Shown in pieces: positions 10,852 through 22,638 of a DNA stretch of 64,000 bases (its first letter is position 1; every line of letters starts with the position of its first letter). The notes below the pieces were generated by a model that had not been told where the DNA came from, searched no databases, and saw only the letters and a list, made by a program, of their open reading frames with translations. Source of the DNA: Alisma plantago-aquatica (taxonomy: Eukaryota > Streptophyta > Magnoliopsida > Alismatales > Alismataceae); the NCBI GenBank assembly GCA_963693085.1, contig OY856409.1:522481803-522545802 (forward strand), in the 5' to 3' direction. The translations under genes and the position numbers were made by a program.

Positions 10852-12835
10852 TGTGAGAACCCGTTACACTAAATGAGATTACTCAAAACATAAAACACAA
10901 TCAATCACTAATTGATCACATACCCAAAAATATGGATAAATTAAAACTGATTTCAACATCAACACCCGCTTAGAAACATTTGCATAAGAGCCCAACATCT
11001 TTCTTATATCCATACTATGCCAAGAATTTGATATAAATTGTTCTATTGCCTTAGCCACAACATATATACAGGAGAACAATATTTGTATATTCCACACAAA
11101 CAAGCATTAATATGCTAACAAAAGTCTGATTCGTTTAAAACACCATATACAAACTTTTCCTGCCCGGACCTGAGAGTACAGGGATGACTCTAGGACACAA
11201 GAGACATCTAATCAACTTCTTCAAAGATTCATTACTATAGCTCCTTTTTGCTGCCACATGTTTGTTTTCGTCACTTCTGATTACCTAAAAAAATGTGGCG
11301 AACCACAAGGGTGAGACCCATGTCCCAGCAAGAGATATAACCTCCAACAACGTTTATTGATTACAACATTTTTAAATAATTAAACAGTTAAGCAGTTTAA
11401 TCAGATATAACAAATAAGATCAACAGTACCGATGATTAACAAAATACATAAAGGAGTAGATAATAACTATCATCATTAGCCTGACTATCATCCTTTATCT
11501 TGTTGACAATATAAGCAATTCAGTAGCATATGCATATCTAGCATCATGAGCAAGTCTAGTAACATAGCATAGCTAACAACATGAGCATGTATAATTGGTT
11601 GAACATATCAACATCATAAGAAGAGCTAACAACATAAGCACAACTATCTGGATAAGCATGATTAGCAGTATATGCATCTCTAGTTACAAAGGCATGGCTA
11701 GCATGCTAAACATAACTAACAACATGAGATAGCTAGCATCATGATTATAATCAACAGTAGCAGTATAATTATCAACACAAGCATAGCTACTGTATGTATG
11801 CATCTACAATCTTAAGCATATCCTCAACCTAAGTATATCTACTATCTCTTAATTGCACTAAGCATCATATTTATGTAAAGATAACAAACAACGGTTATCA
11901 TCCAATGTAAAACATTGTGTATAACCCTAAAAAAATGCTACACGGCTGTATTACATCTTTTATTACACCCTGGGGAATTTGAATCGTACCATTCAAAGCC
12001 CAACTGACCCCTACAAAGGGCTATTCGGTTCCGTACAAGATCTAGGAGTGCCAGTATCCTAAGATCTCTTCCCCTCAATCAGTATGAGTAAAAAGGCAAT
12101 GACATATTAGTCAAAAGTTGCCACTACAGTTGACATATAGTCTGCCAACCACTAGTGTGCCCTTGGTACAGGTCACGCCACTAGAAACCAGGGTATTCAA
12201 ACCCAATCACTGAGGTACAACCACAATTGTACTCTAATCACATCATGTTATAATCACTGAGACATGATCGTATCCGTTCTCAATCACATCAGATGTATGA
12301 GGCATGACCATAGCCAACCTCCACAATCTACATTGTAGATGACAAGGATATATCCTCAACCTGCCACCCCCACATACTCAATAGTATGCACTCCAAGTTT
12401 CCCTTAGGAATACTAATTTCACCATCCAGTAAGTTCTGACACTGAAGATGGCTCTACGGCATAGGGCACTACATGATTAGAGTTGAACTTGATTAGTTAT
12501 GCCAATTGGGTGAATTAAGGCTGCATCAAACAAGTGGACATACAAACCCTAATTCACTTCTAGAAAGCATATAAATATCACAACTTTTAAAAGATATAAA
12601 ATGTGTGGAACATAATTTTTCATCTCATCATCACATGGTACTATTCACTTGCCATTCATGAGACCACACTAGTCATCATACTATCACAAGATATAAATCC
12701 TATTCATAATATCACAAGGTATCAATCATTATCAACATAAGAGGATTACACCTCATTCAGGGCTCAACCATGCCCAAAGGTCATTAAGACCATCATACTA
12801 TCATAGGATAAAAATCCCTTTCACAATATAACAGG
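10852..12835 (-). repeat. LTR D, partial long LTR (U5/R side), minus orientation
   Basis: Begins TGTGAGAACCC exactly where the copia frame stops and contains no coding sequence. Its general layout resembles LTR E at the right of the window: a GTGGCGAACC...GGGTGAGACC patch, then a hairpin-rich middle, then an AT-rich stretch. At about 12836 it abuts the internal sequence of element B, so the U3 part is missing. No second end or target duplication was found. Orientation is inferred from the resemblance to E. Confidence 0.5.
12215..12388 (-). repeat. Hairpin array in LTR D
   Basis: Consecutive inverted repeats: GTACAA/CCACAA/TTGTAC (12215-12232), ATCATG/15 nt/CATGAT (12242-12268), ACAT/CAG/ATGT (12286-12296), ATCTAC/ATT/GTAGAT (12326-12340), palindrome AGGATATATCCT (12345-12356), CATACT/CAAT/AGTATG (12373-12388). 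Stems differ in sequence and all pair perfectly. Confidence 0.75.
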
Positions 12836-15493
12836 GAAGTACATAGATTATAGGTGAAGGTTTGAATATACATATAAATATAAGTGGTTATATTATAGAG
12901 AAAATATGAAAACCCTTAGTGCGACTTTTGGATTGGTGTCCCGACCTAGGAGGTGTCAAACCAAAAGTGGATAAAAGATCTATGAGAGACTTAAACCCCA
13001 AGGTCAGTTTGTGACCAAAAAGTCCAAACTCCTTCTAGTAGGTACCCTAATAGGAAGTGTTCTACCACACAAAATAAGTATAAGGTAGACATGTATCAAT
13101 GTGAAAGTGAGTGACATCATGACTAGAAAAGGGACTCATTCTAAGCCAGAGGTTTAATGCATGTTGGATTACAAGGTAGGCACACTAGAAGAAACAAACA
13201 ATGAGCTTATTTCTACGTGATGAGATAATATGGTTTATAATGACCTTAATTAGTTTTGAGAATTTGACCTTAGTTTTGAAATTTGGACATAAGATACATG
13301 TGTGCGCTTCTTAGATAAGATAATATATGATGTGAATCTGTAGGAGCCTCCACCTCTTCTACAAGAAGGGGGACCCCTTGTGTTAGGACCAATGATAGGG
13401 TTAACTCCTGAGAGAGTGGGACCCAGAAGGAGAAGAAACCTTGACTCTGAGACATGGGGAATTATGAGAAATATTAAAAGTAGACTACCCCTGAGTGAGA
13501 GGGTTGAGTTTCTATATGCATGATCCCTAGAGGCTCGTCGTACCCTAGATGTCCTTAGAAGGACCAAAACCTAAAGATAGAGAAAGAGGATACTTAGATT
13601 GATGTGTATATGATATGAGTACCTACCATATAGGTGAGGGAGAGAGAGTCCCAAGATCCTACAGAGATAAGGAATGGTAATATATTGTGAAGCCTCATAC
13701 TTGGATTGGTAGTCCCTTGTGTCAGACTCTAAGGGTTACTTATGTGAAAAAGAGGAAATTGGGTAAGGATATTTTGAGAGTAGGAATCTATGAAGATAAT
13801 TCCATATTATGTTTTGGTGTGGTACGTGCTTGAATGGCTAGGTCATGGAGTGTGGATGACCAAGGATTAGGAGATAAGGCCGAGGTCCCTAGACCAAAGA
13901 GGAAAAGTGGTGGTATCTAGTGCACATAATACTCATAGAGTCGAGTGAGCTCATAGAGGTTGAGCATAGCACACCCCTTGAGTATTGGGATAAGAGAATC
14001 CCCACTTTGACTTTGATATATGGTTGAAGAGCCACTCACACAAGTTGGTTTAGCACTACCATACTAACATATGTAAATATGAAACTAGTCCAACCTTGAG
14101 GAGGGATAAATGGGTATGGCATAATGGAAATCTTATAAATGGTTTAGTAAGCTCTCTATCTGCTATTGGTTAGACACATGTAGGAAATATGAAAATGTGA
14201 AGTGGTTAACTACCCTCAGGATGAACCTTTAATAAAAAGTGCAACCTAATATGAGAAAGTGAAATGGGATAATACTCATGATAAATATTGAACGTAGTTG
14301 TAGTTGAACGAGGACTATGTGGTAAATTTTTTTTGTCTTCTTCAAAGTATGCTTTACCTCTTTTGGCCTATCATATTGTATGGATTAAATAACGTACTTG
14401 GCATATGATATTAGGTGAAATAGTTGTTCCTATAGTCTTTGGCACATGAGACATTATACATAGATCCCATTATATCTAGACACTTCAATTCATGGTAGCA
14501 AGGTACCAATAGTGATCCAACTCTTGCATGGTAGATCACAAGATATAACTCTTAGGTAGGAAGTTCATGGATGACATAATGTAAAATATGCCTAAAAGAC
14601 CTGTCCTCTTGTAATGTTATGAATTTTGGTTCAAGCATGCTTTTGTATTGTCAAGTATTAGATTTTCTTTTTCCTGGGATAGGACCTTTCCTGGAAGGTT
14701 GAATTCACAAATTAGTTTAAGAATTTAGGTAAAATTAAATGCCACTTAAAACTTGAGAGATTAAGTGCACGAAGCACAAAAGCATCTTTAGACCCATGTA
14801 TGACCAACTCTAAGGGACATGAAGAAAAGTCACTATGGAAGTGACCAATACAATGGAACCATGCCTAGATGGGAAGGTTTCCATAAGCCCAATGAAGGGA
14901 AATAATGAAAACTATGGGTGCCCTAAGAGATGAAGTAAATTAAGGTGAAAGAATTTTATAGGATATAATGTGCTTCGACATTATCATACAAACCTAAAGC
15001 AAAATGTGTAATGAAATTAAATAAAGTCATGATATCTCAATAAAACCCTTAGGGAGGGGCAGGTCCAGTCAGCCCTAAGATCTTGTAGGATGATTAAAGG
15101 TACATACGACTTTTAAAGATGGGAAATAATTACGTGCTAAGTCATAAGACCCTTAGGGGTCAAGAAGAGATCATTCTGAAGGTACCTATGCCCTAGAGAT
15201 ATTAAGGAGATGACTGAGGCTACTGAGACATGAGATGTAAGTGAAAATAACACAAGAAGTCCTAAGATGATGTTTGAATAAGAATATTAAATCACATTCC
15301 ATGTGAGCGTATAACTAACAAGTATTCATGGTATGGATTCATTGATGAGAGTGACTCAAACAAAATTTAGAAATTTAAAAGATAATGTGTGATCACACTG
15401 TCTCTGCCATTTGAACATGATGAACTTTGTATTTAAACTGTAACCAACTATTCATTTCTTCTTGTTATGAATGTGAGAGATTGTATAGACACA

Positions 15494-15550
15494 CATTATA
15501 ATAATATATATATGTATATATATGTGTATATGTATATATATATATATATA
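15494..15550. repeat. (TA)n/(TGTA)n microsatellite
   Basis: Imperfect TA/TG tract in internal copy a of element B. The matching site in copy b (about 21041-21052) is much shorter, so the tract expanded after duplication. Confidence 0.85.
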
Positions 15551-15902
15551 CCTAAGTTCAAATTCAATGACAAAACCTAGGGTTGGAAGAGTTACCTCAC
15601 CAACAAATAGTGTATAACAGATTGGAAACCTTGGTGAGAAGGGTAGTCACCAATCGAAGTCAGAATGTAATACAAATTGGAATTGGAAATCACAAAGTAA
15701 TCACTAAGTTATAAAAACACACAATGGGCAGGGTTGTGGATTATCATGAAATTGAAATTGAATACAAGTCTTAGTAGAGTGATAACTTTATAGATCAAAT
15801 AAAAGTTGTTAAGAATAATCTAGATAAAGATATCTAAGAAGGGTTTGTAACCCTAAGTTTTGAAAATAATGGTAAGTTATCATTCAGCTTGAATAATTTA
15901 GT

Positions 15903-15945
15903 CTTGAATTTTAGGGACAAAATGCCTTCAAGGAGGGGTGGGTGT
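15903..15945 (+). other. Upstream PPT-like module of element B
   Basis: A TTTTAGGGACAAAATGCC stretch followed by AAGGAGGGGTGGGTG resembles the pol-end/PPT module that adjoins LTR B1 about 290 bp further on. It is also present in copy b at about 48676-48723. Confidence 0.5.
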
Positions 15946-16215
15946 TAAGTCTTCAAATTTGGAAAATTCAAATCTATGAATACAAGTTTTAGTTTGATGA
16001 AAAACATAAGAATAAGTACTTATCCATGAATGGCAACACACTATTAAGATATCCAATGAAAACATTAATGTCGTAGTTTTAAATTTTGATATGATAAAGG
16101 TTCTTTGGAAGCACCATGGTGACGGTGAAGTCTCATGGGAGCTAAAGGTGGACATGGGAAAGTCTCATCCTGAACTTTTTGTATGATTAGTGAATTTTGA
16201 GGACAAAATTCCTAT

Positions 16216-16228
16216 AAGAGGGGAAGGA
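16216..16228 (+). other. Polypurine tract of element B (copy a)
   Basis: AAGAGGGGAAGGA immediately before the LTR start TGTTATAACC. It primes plus-strand DNA synthesis in LTR elements. Its twin is at about 48998-49011 before LTR B2. Confidence 0.8.
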
Positions 16229-17578
16229 TGTTATAACCTATTTTTTCACATATTTTCATACATATTTGAAATGCAAAATTTGGGTTAATAAGGATACGTT
16301 AGAAAATTGACGTGCTTTGTTTTAAAGGTATGCATTTATTTTGCAAATATTCCTTTGCAATGGTTTTCTTAGATTTTACTATTTTCAATAATCTAATAAA
16401 AGATAGGGGAAAAGAAAGAGTGAAAATCTAATAATAAAATGAATTACCAAAGGTAATGGGTAGTTAGTATTCTACATATGGAATTATGTGAAGTTTTCTA
16501 GAAATGTGGTGTTGAAGGCAACTAATGGTTTTTTTCTGGTTCCATATTGTTAATTATGAGAAAAGATATCAAAATAGAGAATCTAGCCAAGTTTGGAAAA
16601 GAAAAGATTAATTTGTTGCCTTAAATAAATAATCGAGAGGATATTTGGAAAAGATATCAAAATAGAGAATCTAGCAAATTCCCGTGGTGTTTTGAGGTTT
16701 GTTTGATTGATTGCAAGCTAAAGTTTTGGTTGTTTATTTAATTCCTACAATCTATAATGTCGCTATGGATATCATGTTATAAAAGTATAATTTTCTAAAC
16801 TATCTCTTGTGGATGTAAGTGATACATGTGGGATGTAAGAAATGTCACTATGGTGATGAATGATCAGACAGGGATAAGAAGATCACCTCAAGATAAGGCC
16901 TATGTAAGAAATGTCACTATGGTGACCAATGATCTGGACCAGAAGAGAAGATCACCTCGGGCAAAGCCCCATGTACGAAATGTCACTATGGTGACAGGTG
17001 ATTGGGCCAAGGCCTATGTATGATATGTCCACTGCAAGGAATAAACCCTACAAAGAGGGTTCCCCACATGTATACTCCAGAGAGGGAGTGTCCCATACTG
17101 ATTAAATTGAGAAGTTAGAAAGAAAACACATGTTCAATTTGTAATTATAATTGTTGTTGTGGCTGACTATCTTGTTACACCTACATGTGAATATTTTATT
17201 TCCCCCACACACTTGTAGAACTTGTTATACTGACTGCATTTTTGTTTCACAGTGTTTTAGGATAAACTGCTATAAATCTAAAATTAATGATGGGAGATGG
17301 ATATCTAGAGAACAAGGCACCAAAAGACAAGACTTAATGAAACTCTTGAGGATATAGATAGATAGATTTTGTTTTATGTTACAATCAATATATTTCCATA
17401 TCATGTAACTCCTTAGTAGAAGTTTACCTTTCTATATTATACCAAACTCTTTTCCATTTAGTGAAATTTTATAATTATTATTGCTTAATTGTGAAACCTT
17501 GATCCTCTAATTATGGTAATGGCCCTTGACCTCTCGGTTTGCCTGAATAGGGAATAACAAGGGGAGGGGGTTGCTACA
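16229..17578 (+). repeat. LTR B1 (1350 bp), central LTR of the dimer
   Basis: Starts TGTTATAACC after a purine tract and ends GGGTTGCTACA before an iMet primer site, so it is at once the 3' LTR of copy a and the 5' LTR of copy b. It matches LTR B2 (49012-52649) at both ends, but about 0.95 kb of B2's middle, including the GC-richer leader, is absent. The loss lies near a 28-bp direct repeat (GAAAAGATATCAAAATAGAG and following bases at about 16562 and 16642). Confidence 0.88.
16844..16995 (+). repeat. Hairpin minisatellite in LTR B1 (69-bp period)
   Basis: Three GTCAC/TATG/GTGA(C/T) hairpins at 16844-16857, 16913-16926 and 16982-16995, spaced 69 bp. TGATC...GATCA pairs lie between them, as does GGGC/AAA/GCCC near 16960. 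Twin array in LTR B2 at about 51926-52063. Confidence 0.75.
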
Positions 17579-17580
17579 TT

Positions 17581-17592
17581 TGGTATCAGAGC
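17581..17592 (+). other. Primer binding site (tRNA-iMet), element B copy b
   Basis: TGGTATCAGAGC, perfect for plant initiator-Met tRNA, two bases after LTR B1. Confidence 0.92.
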
Positions 17593-20500
17593 CTGATTTA
17601 CCATTTAACATTTAGTAATTATTAAATTTTAAAGAGTTCTATAGATCTCAAGGGAATTATGAGAGTACTTTACAAATATGATGATATCTATAAGGGATCA
17701 CGATCTGGGGGATGACAAAATTTTCCACCACACCTCTAGCCGGCTTATGAGTATTCTCGGATATGTGCATTCTGCATAACCAAAGTTAGAGGATTGTACT
17801 CGAAATAAAATACCTTTAGGATTTCTCATCTATTTTCATCCCTTCTTTAACCCTTGCTTCACTCACTAAACCCTAGGCATCTATAACTGCTCTCTTTACC
17901 CCCTTTCGAAATACTAGTGTTATGGACATTAGGGATTAAGGCATCCTCGATCAAATAATGTACAATATGTGGAAATAATGAGAAAGTAAACTAAAATGTT
18001 TATCAATTTTCCCTTGTAGAGGTAAACTCTAGATGGAGCTAGGGATGGTTTAGGAACAACATTAGTGGGTTAGGGGAGTCATAAAACCCTAAATTATAGG
18101 GTATGGTCCCTAATCCAAACCCAAAACCCTAATCCTGGGAAATGGGAATAGTGTGGGTAATAGAGTAACCTTGCCCATATGAACCTTGTTTATGTTGTAA
18201 AGAAATAAGAAAAACATAATGAGTTAGGTGACTCAGTATCCCATGCATGTGTCCATGCGGAACATGGCAATTATGAGAAAAGTTTTAAGAAGCATAGACT
18301 ACTTATATAACCTTAAAACCTAATCTAAGCAATGGATAGTGAAAAGAGATCAAACCCAATAAGTGGGGATACCCTAGCATACCCATGCATGCAAGTACAT
18401 AGAGTTGTAGGTGAAGGTTTGGATATACATATGAATACAAGTCATTACGTTATAGAGAAAATATGAAAACCCTTAGTGCAACTTTGGAATGGTGTCTCAA
18501 TCTAGGAGGGGTCAACCTAAGAGTGGAGAAAAGATCTATGAGAGAGTTAAACCCTAAGATCAGTTTGTGACCAAAAAGTCCAAACTCCTTGTGGTAGATA
18601 CCCTAACAGGAAGCGTGTTACCACACAATACAAGTAGAAGGTAGACATGCATCAACGTGAAAGTGAGTGACATTAAGACTAGAAAAGGGATTCGTTCTAA
18701 GCCAAAGGTTTAATGCATGTTGGATTACAAGGTAGGCACACTAGAAGAAATAAATAATGAGTTTAGTTCTACGTGATGAGATAATATGGTTTATGATTAC
18801 CTTAATTAGTTTTGAGAATTTGACCTTAGTTTTGAAATTTGGACATAAGATACGTGTGTGTGCTTCTTAGATAAGATAATCTACAATGTGAATTGTAGGG
18901 TCCTCCACTTCCTCTAAAAAAAGGGGTACCCCTTATGTTTAGACCAGTGATATGGTTAACTCCTGAGAGAGTGGGACCCATAAGGAGAAGGAACCTTGAC
19001 TGCGAGACACGGGGAATTATGAGAAATATTTAAAGTAGACTACCCTGAGCGAGAGGGTTGAGTTTCTATATGCATTATCCCTAGAGGCTCGTTGTACCCT
19101 AGATGTCCTTAGAAGGACCAAAACCTAAAGATAGAGAAAGAGGCTACTTAGATTGATGTGTATATGATATGAGTACCTACCATATAGGTGAGGGAGAGAG
19201 AGTTTCAAGATCCTAGAGAGGTAAGGAATGGTAATATATTGTGAAGCCTCATACTTGGATTGGTAGTCCCTTGTGTCAGATTATAAGGGTTGCTTATGTG
19301 AAAAAATAGGAAGTTGGGTAAGGATATTTCAAGAGTAGGAATCAATGAAGATAATGCCATATCATGTTTTCATTTGGTATGTGCTTGAATGGCTAGGTCA
19401 TGGAGTATGGATGACCAAGGATAAGGAGATGAACCTGAGGTCTCCAGACCAAAGAGGAAAATTGGTGGTATCTGGTGCACATAATACTCATAGAGTCGAG
19501 TGAGCTCATAGAGGTTGAGCATAGCACACCCCTTGAGTATTGGGATAAGGGAAACCCCACTTCAACTTTGATATATGTTTGACGAGCCACTCACACAAGT
19601 TGGTTTAGCACTACCATACCAACATATGTAAATATGAAACTAGTCCAACCTCGAGGAGGGATGAATGGGTATGTCATAATGGAAAACTTAGAAATGGTTT
19701 AATAATCTCTCTATCTGTTATTGGTTAGCCACATGTAGGAAATATGAAAATGTGAAGTGGTTAGCTACCCTTATGATGAACCTTTAATAAAAAGTGCAAC
19801 CTATTATGAGAAAGTGAAATGGGATAATACTCATGATAAATATTGAATGTGGTTATAGTTGAACGAGGACTATGTGGTAATTTTTTTTGTCTTCTTCAAA
19901 GTATGCTTTACCACTTTTGGCCTATCATATTATATGGATTGGATAACGTACTTGGCATATGATATTAGGTGAAATCATTGTTCCTATAGTCTTTGATACA
20001 TTAGACATTATACATAGATCCCATTATATCTAGACACTTTAATTCATGGTAGCAAGGTAACAATAGCGATCCAACTCTTGAGTGGTAGATCACAAGATAT
20101 AACTCTAAGGTAGGAAGTGCATGGATGACATAATGGAAAATATGCCTAAAAGACCTATCCTCTTGTAATGTTATGAATTTTGGTTCAAGTATTAATTTTT
20201 ATTTTCCCTGGGATAGGACCTTCCCTGGAAGGTTGAATTCACAAATTAGTTTAAGAATTGAGGTAAAATTAAATGCCACTTAAAACTTGAGAGATTAAGT
20301 GCATGAAGCACAAAATCATCTTTAGACCCATGTATGACCATCTTTAAAGGACATGAAGAAAAGTCACTATGGAAGTGACCAATACAATGGGACCAAGCCC
20401 AGATGGGAAGGTCACCATGAGCCCAATGAAAAGAAGTAATGAAAACTATGGGTGCCCTAAGAGATGAAAAAAATTCAGGTGAAGGAATTTTTAAAGGATA

Positions 20501-21108
20501 TAATGTGCTTTGACATTAGCATACAAACCTCAAGCAAAATGTGTAATGAAATTAAATAAAGTCATGACATCTCGATAAAACCCTTAGGGAGGGGTAGGGC
20601 CACAAGTCAACCCTAAGATATTATAGGATGATTAAAGGTACATAAGACTTTTGAAGATGGGAAATAATTATGTGGTAAGTCATAAGACCCTTGGGGGTCA
20701 AGAAGAGATCATTCTGAAGGTACCTATGCCTGAGAGATCTTAAGGATATGACTGAGGCTAATGAGACATGATATGTAAATGAAAAGAACACAAGAAGTCC
20801 TAAGATGATGTTTGAATAAGAATATTAAATCACATTCCATGTGTGCGTCTAACTAACAAATATTCATGGAATGGAGTCATTGATGAGGGTGACAAAAAAA
20901 TTAGAAATTTAAAGTATAATGTGTGATCAAACTATCTCTTCCCTTGGAACATGATGAACTTTGTATTTAGACTGTAATTAGATATTCATTTATTCTTATT
21001 ATGAGTGTGAGAGATTGGATAGACACACGTTATGATAATGTGTGTATATATATGAATGAATACCTAAGTTGAACTTTAATGATATAACCTAGGTTTGGAG
21101 GAGTTACC
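17593..21108 (+). mobile_element. Element B, internal region copy b (left part)
   Basis: Non-coding internal sequence following the primer site. From 18396 it parallels copy a closely, with small indels. The first 0.8 kb has a CT-rich leader and a stretch near 18015-18075 that may be a relic of a gag start, but no frame survives. It is interrupted at 21108 by element T (TSD TTACC at 21104-21108 and 48372-48376) and resumes at 48377. Confidence 0.78.
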
Positions 21109-22494
21109 TGATGTAGCCCTATTTTAGGGCTCCATCTTGTGCCATTTTGCACTTAAATCACATCTAAACATGTTAGATTACAAGCTATTTCCCCTAATAT
21201 GTTTATCATTGCCAAATGCACTTATGGATCTTCTTTGCACTATTTTTAGCTACTTGGAGCATGCCTTGGATGGATGAGAGAGAAAGAAGGAGTTATAGGG
21301 ATCCTCTACTCATGGAGGGGTCCAAAGAAGGCCCTAAAAGCTCCCTCAACCTACCCCAATGGCCAAGAGTCGTCATCAAGCAAAGAAATCCATGGATGAT
21401 GAAGTTTGAAGTTCAATTAACTGATGCAGACCCAACACAGCCATGGGCATACTCCCACAGTTGTGTCTTTTATGGTGAAGAATCAATATAATTAATAGGG
21501 ACTTGCACCCATCAACACGACTGTGGTGAACAACCAACCCTACCTATTTTTTACACTATTTTTTTTCTTTTCTACCCCCGGTTACCCTAGTGCCTCCCCA
21601 CCACCTATATATACATAGGTGGTGGCTGTGGCACGAAGGTTAGCTACCCTATAGCTCCTCCCAGCCTCAATTACTCCCATCTCTACCCTTCACCCTCAAT
21701 TGCTCAATACCACTTATCCTAGAAACCTGGATTTGGCTAATCCTACTAGAATTACACCTAAATCTAGTCTTCCACTAGTAGTATAGGGTACATTTTAATA
21801 GCATTTTCCTTATTGTTTGGTTTGGTAATCTAGATGAAAGATGAGAACCATGTTGTCTAATAACCTCCCCCAACTAATATTAAAGTTACATCCCCAAATG
21901 GCCCACCTAACTTAATCATCTTGTTTAAAACTCAACTTGCTCTGTTTGCTTGCTTATGCTAGTATAGTCTAGTTGTTCTTGCTTAACCTAGTCAATTGTT
22001 TAGTTGTGATAATTAAAGTTATTTTAGATCTTTTCTTGCTTTAGTGGTTAGCTTAGTTTCTAAATTGCTCCTTGCTCCTGTAGTGTAGTGTAACTTACCT
22101 TTGTTCTTGCTTAGTTAGTTGGTTAACCTATATTGTTAAACTTGCTTGTTTAAGATAACTTAGGTTCAATTCTGAATTTCTTGCTCGCTCACTTAGATTA
22201 ATCACAAAACAAACCCTGTTTAAACCCTTCAACCCTAGACTCTGCATTAGGAACATAGCCAACGCTAAAATAGCTCTAGTGCCCCCTCTATACCTGAGGA
22301 TCGACCCTTACACTTGCCAATTACCTATACTACAATAGTACCCCATGCGCTTGCGGGTGATCTATTTGATTTTGTGATTGACTTTTGTTAGGGTTAATAT
22401 AAATTTTGAAAGATCCACCGTGTGTTTTGATCTTGTAGGGCACATATAGTCGAGTCTTATCGGCTAGTGTGTAGCACCTATGGCGGGCACACCA
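21109..22494 (+). repeat. 5' LTR of element T (1386 bp)
   Basis: Starts TGATGTAGCCC, ends GGGCACACCA. Compared with the 3' LTR it lacks about 0.7 kb (46870-47550 there) and has an extra segment near 21435-21525. Such large differences suggest an old insertion or recombination between variants. Confidence 0.88.
21598..21625 (+). promoter_or_regulatory. TATA box at the apex of an 11-bp perfect inverted repeat (element T)
   Basis: Stem CCACCACCTAT (21598-21608), loop ATATAC, stem ATAGGTGGTGG (21615-21625). The TATATATAC core occupies the loop and its closing pairs. The 3' LTR keeps a 10-bp version (46793-46818). Confidence 0.75.
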
Positions 22495-22501
22495 AGCTTT
22501 C

Positions 22502-22519
22502 TGGCGTCATTGCCGGGGA
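22502..22519 (+). other. Primer binding site (tRNA-Asp type), element T
   Basis: TGGCGTCATTGCCGGGGA matches the tRNA-Asp site of Athila-group elements (TGGCGCCGTTGCCGGGGA) at 16 of 18 positions, seven bases after the 5' LTR. Confidence 0.88.
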
Positions 22520-22638
22520 TAGAGGCACTCGACCTAGCTAGTTAGTGTAGCTTAGATTTTCCTACTGCCCTCACCATTAAGATTATTTATTCTTTGTGTT
22601 ACTTTTCCATCTTAGTTTGCTAAATTCTCCTCTTTTGT

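Larger units (their letters stand above)
12836..16228 (+). mobile_element. Element B, internal region copy a (non-coding, 5'-truncated)
   Basis: 3.4 kb nearly free of open frames, homologous along its whole length to 18396-21108 plus 48377-49011. It ends in a purine tract directly abutting LTR B1, i.e. the 3' end of an LTR element. The corresponding 0.8 kb next to the primer site in copy b, and any 5' LTR, are missing because LTR D abuts at 12836. Long, conserved, non-coding internal DNA between LTRs fits a LARD-type non-autonomous element. Confidence 0.75.
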
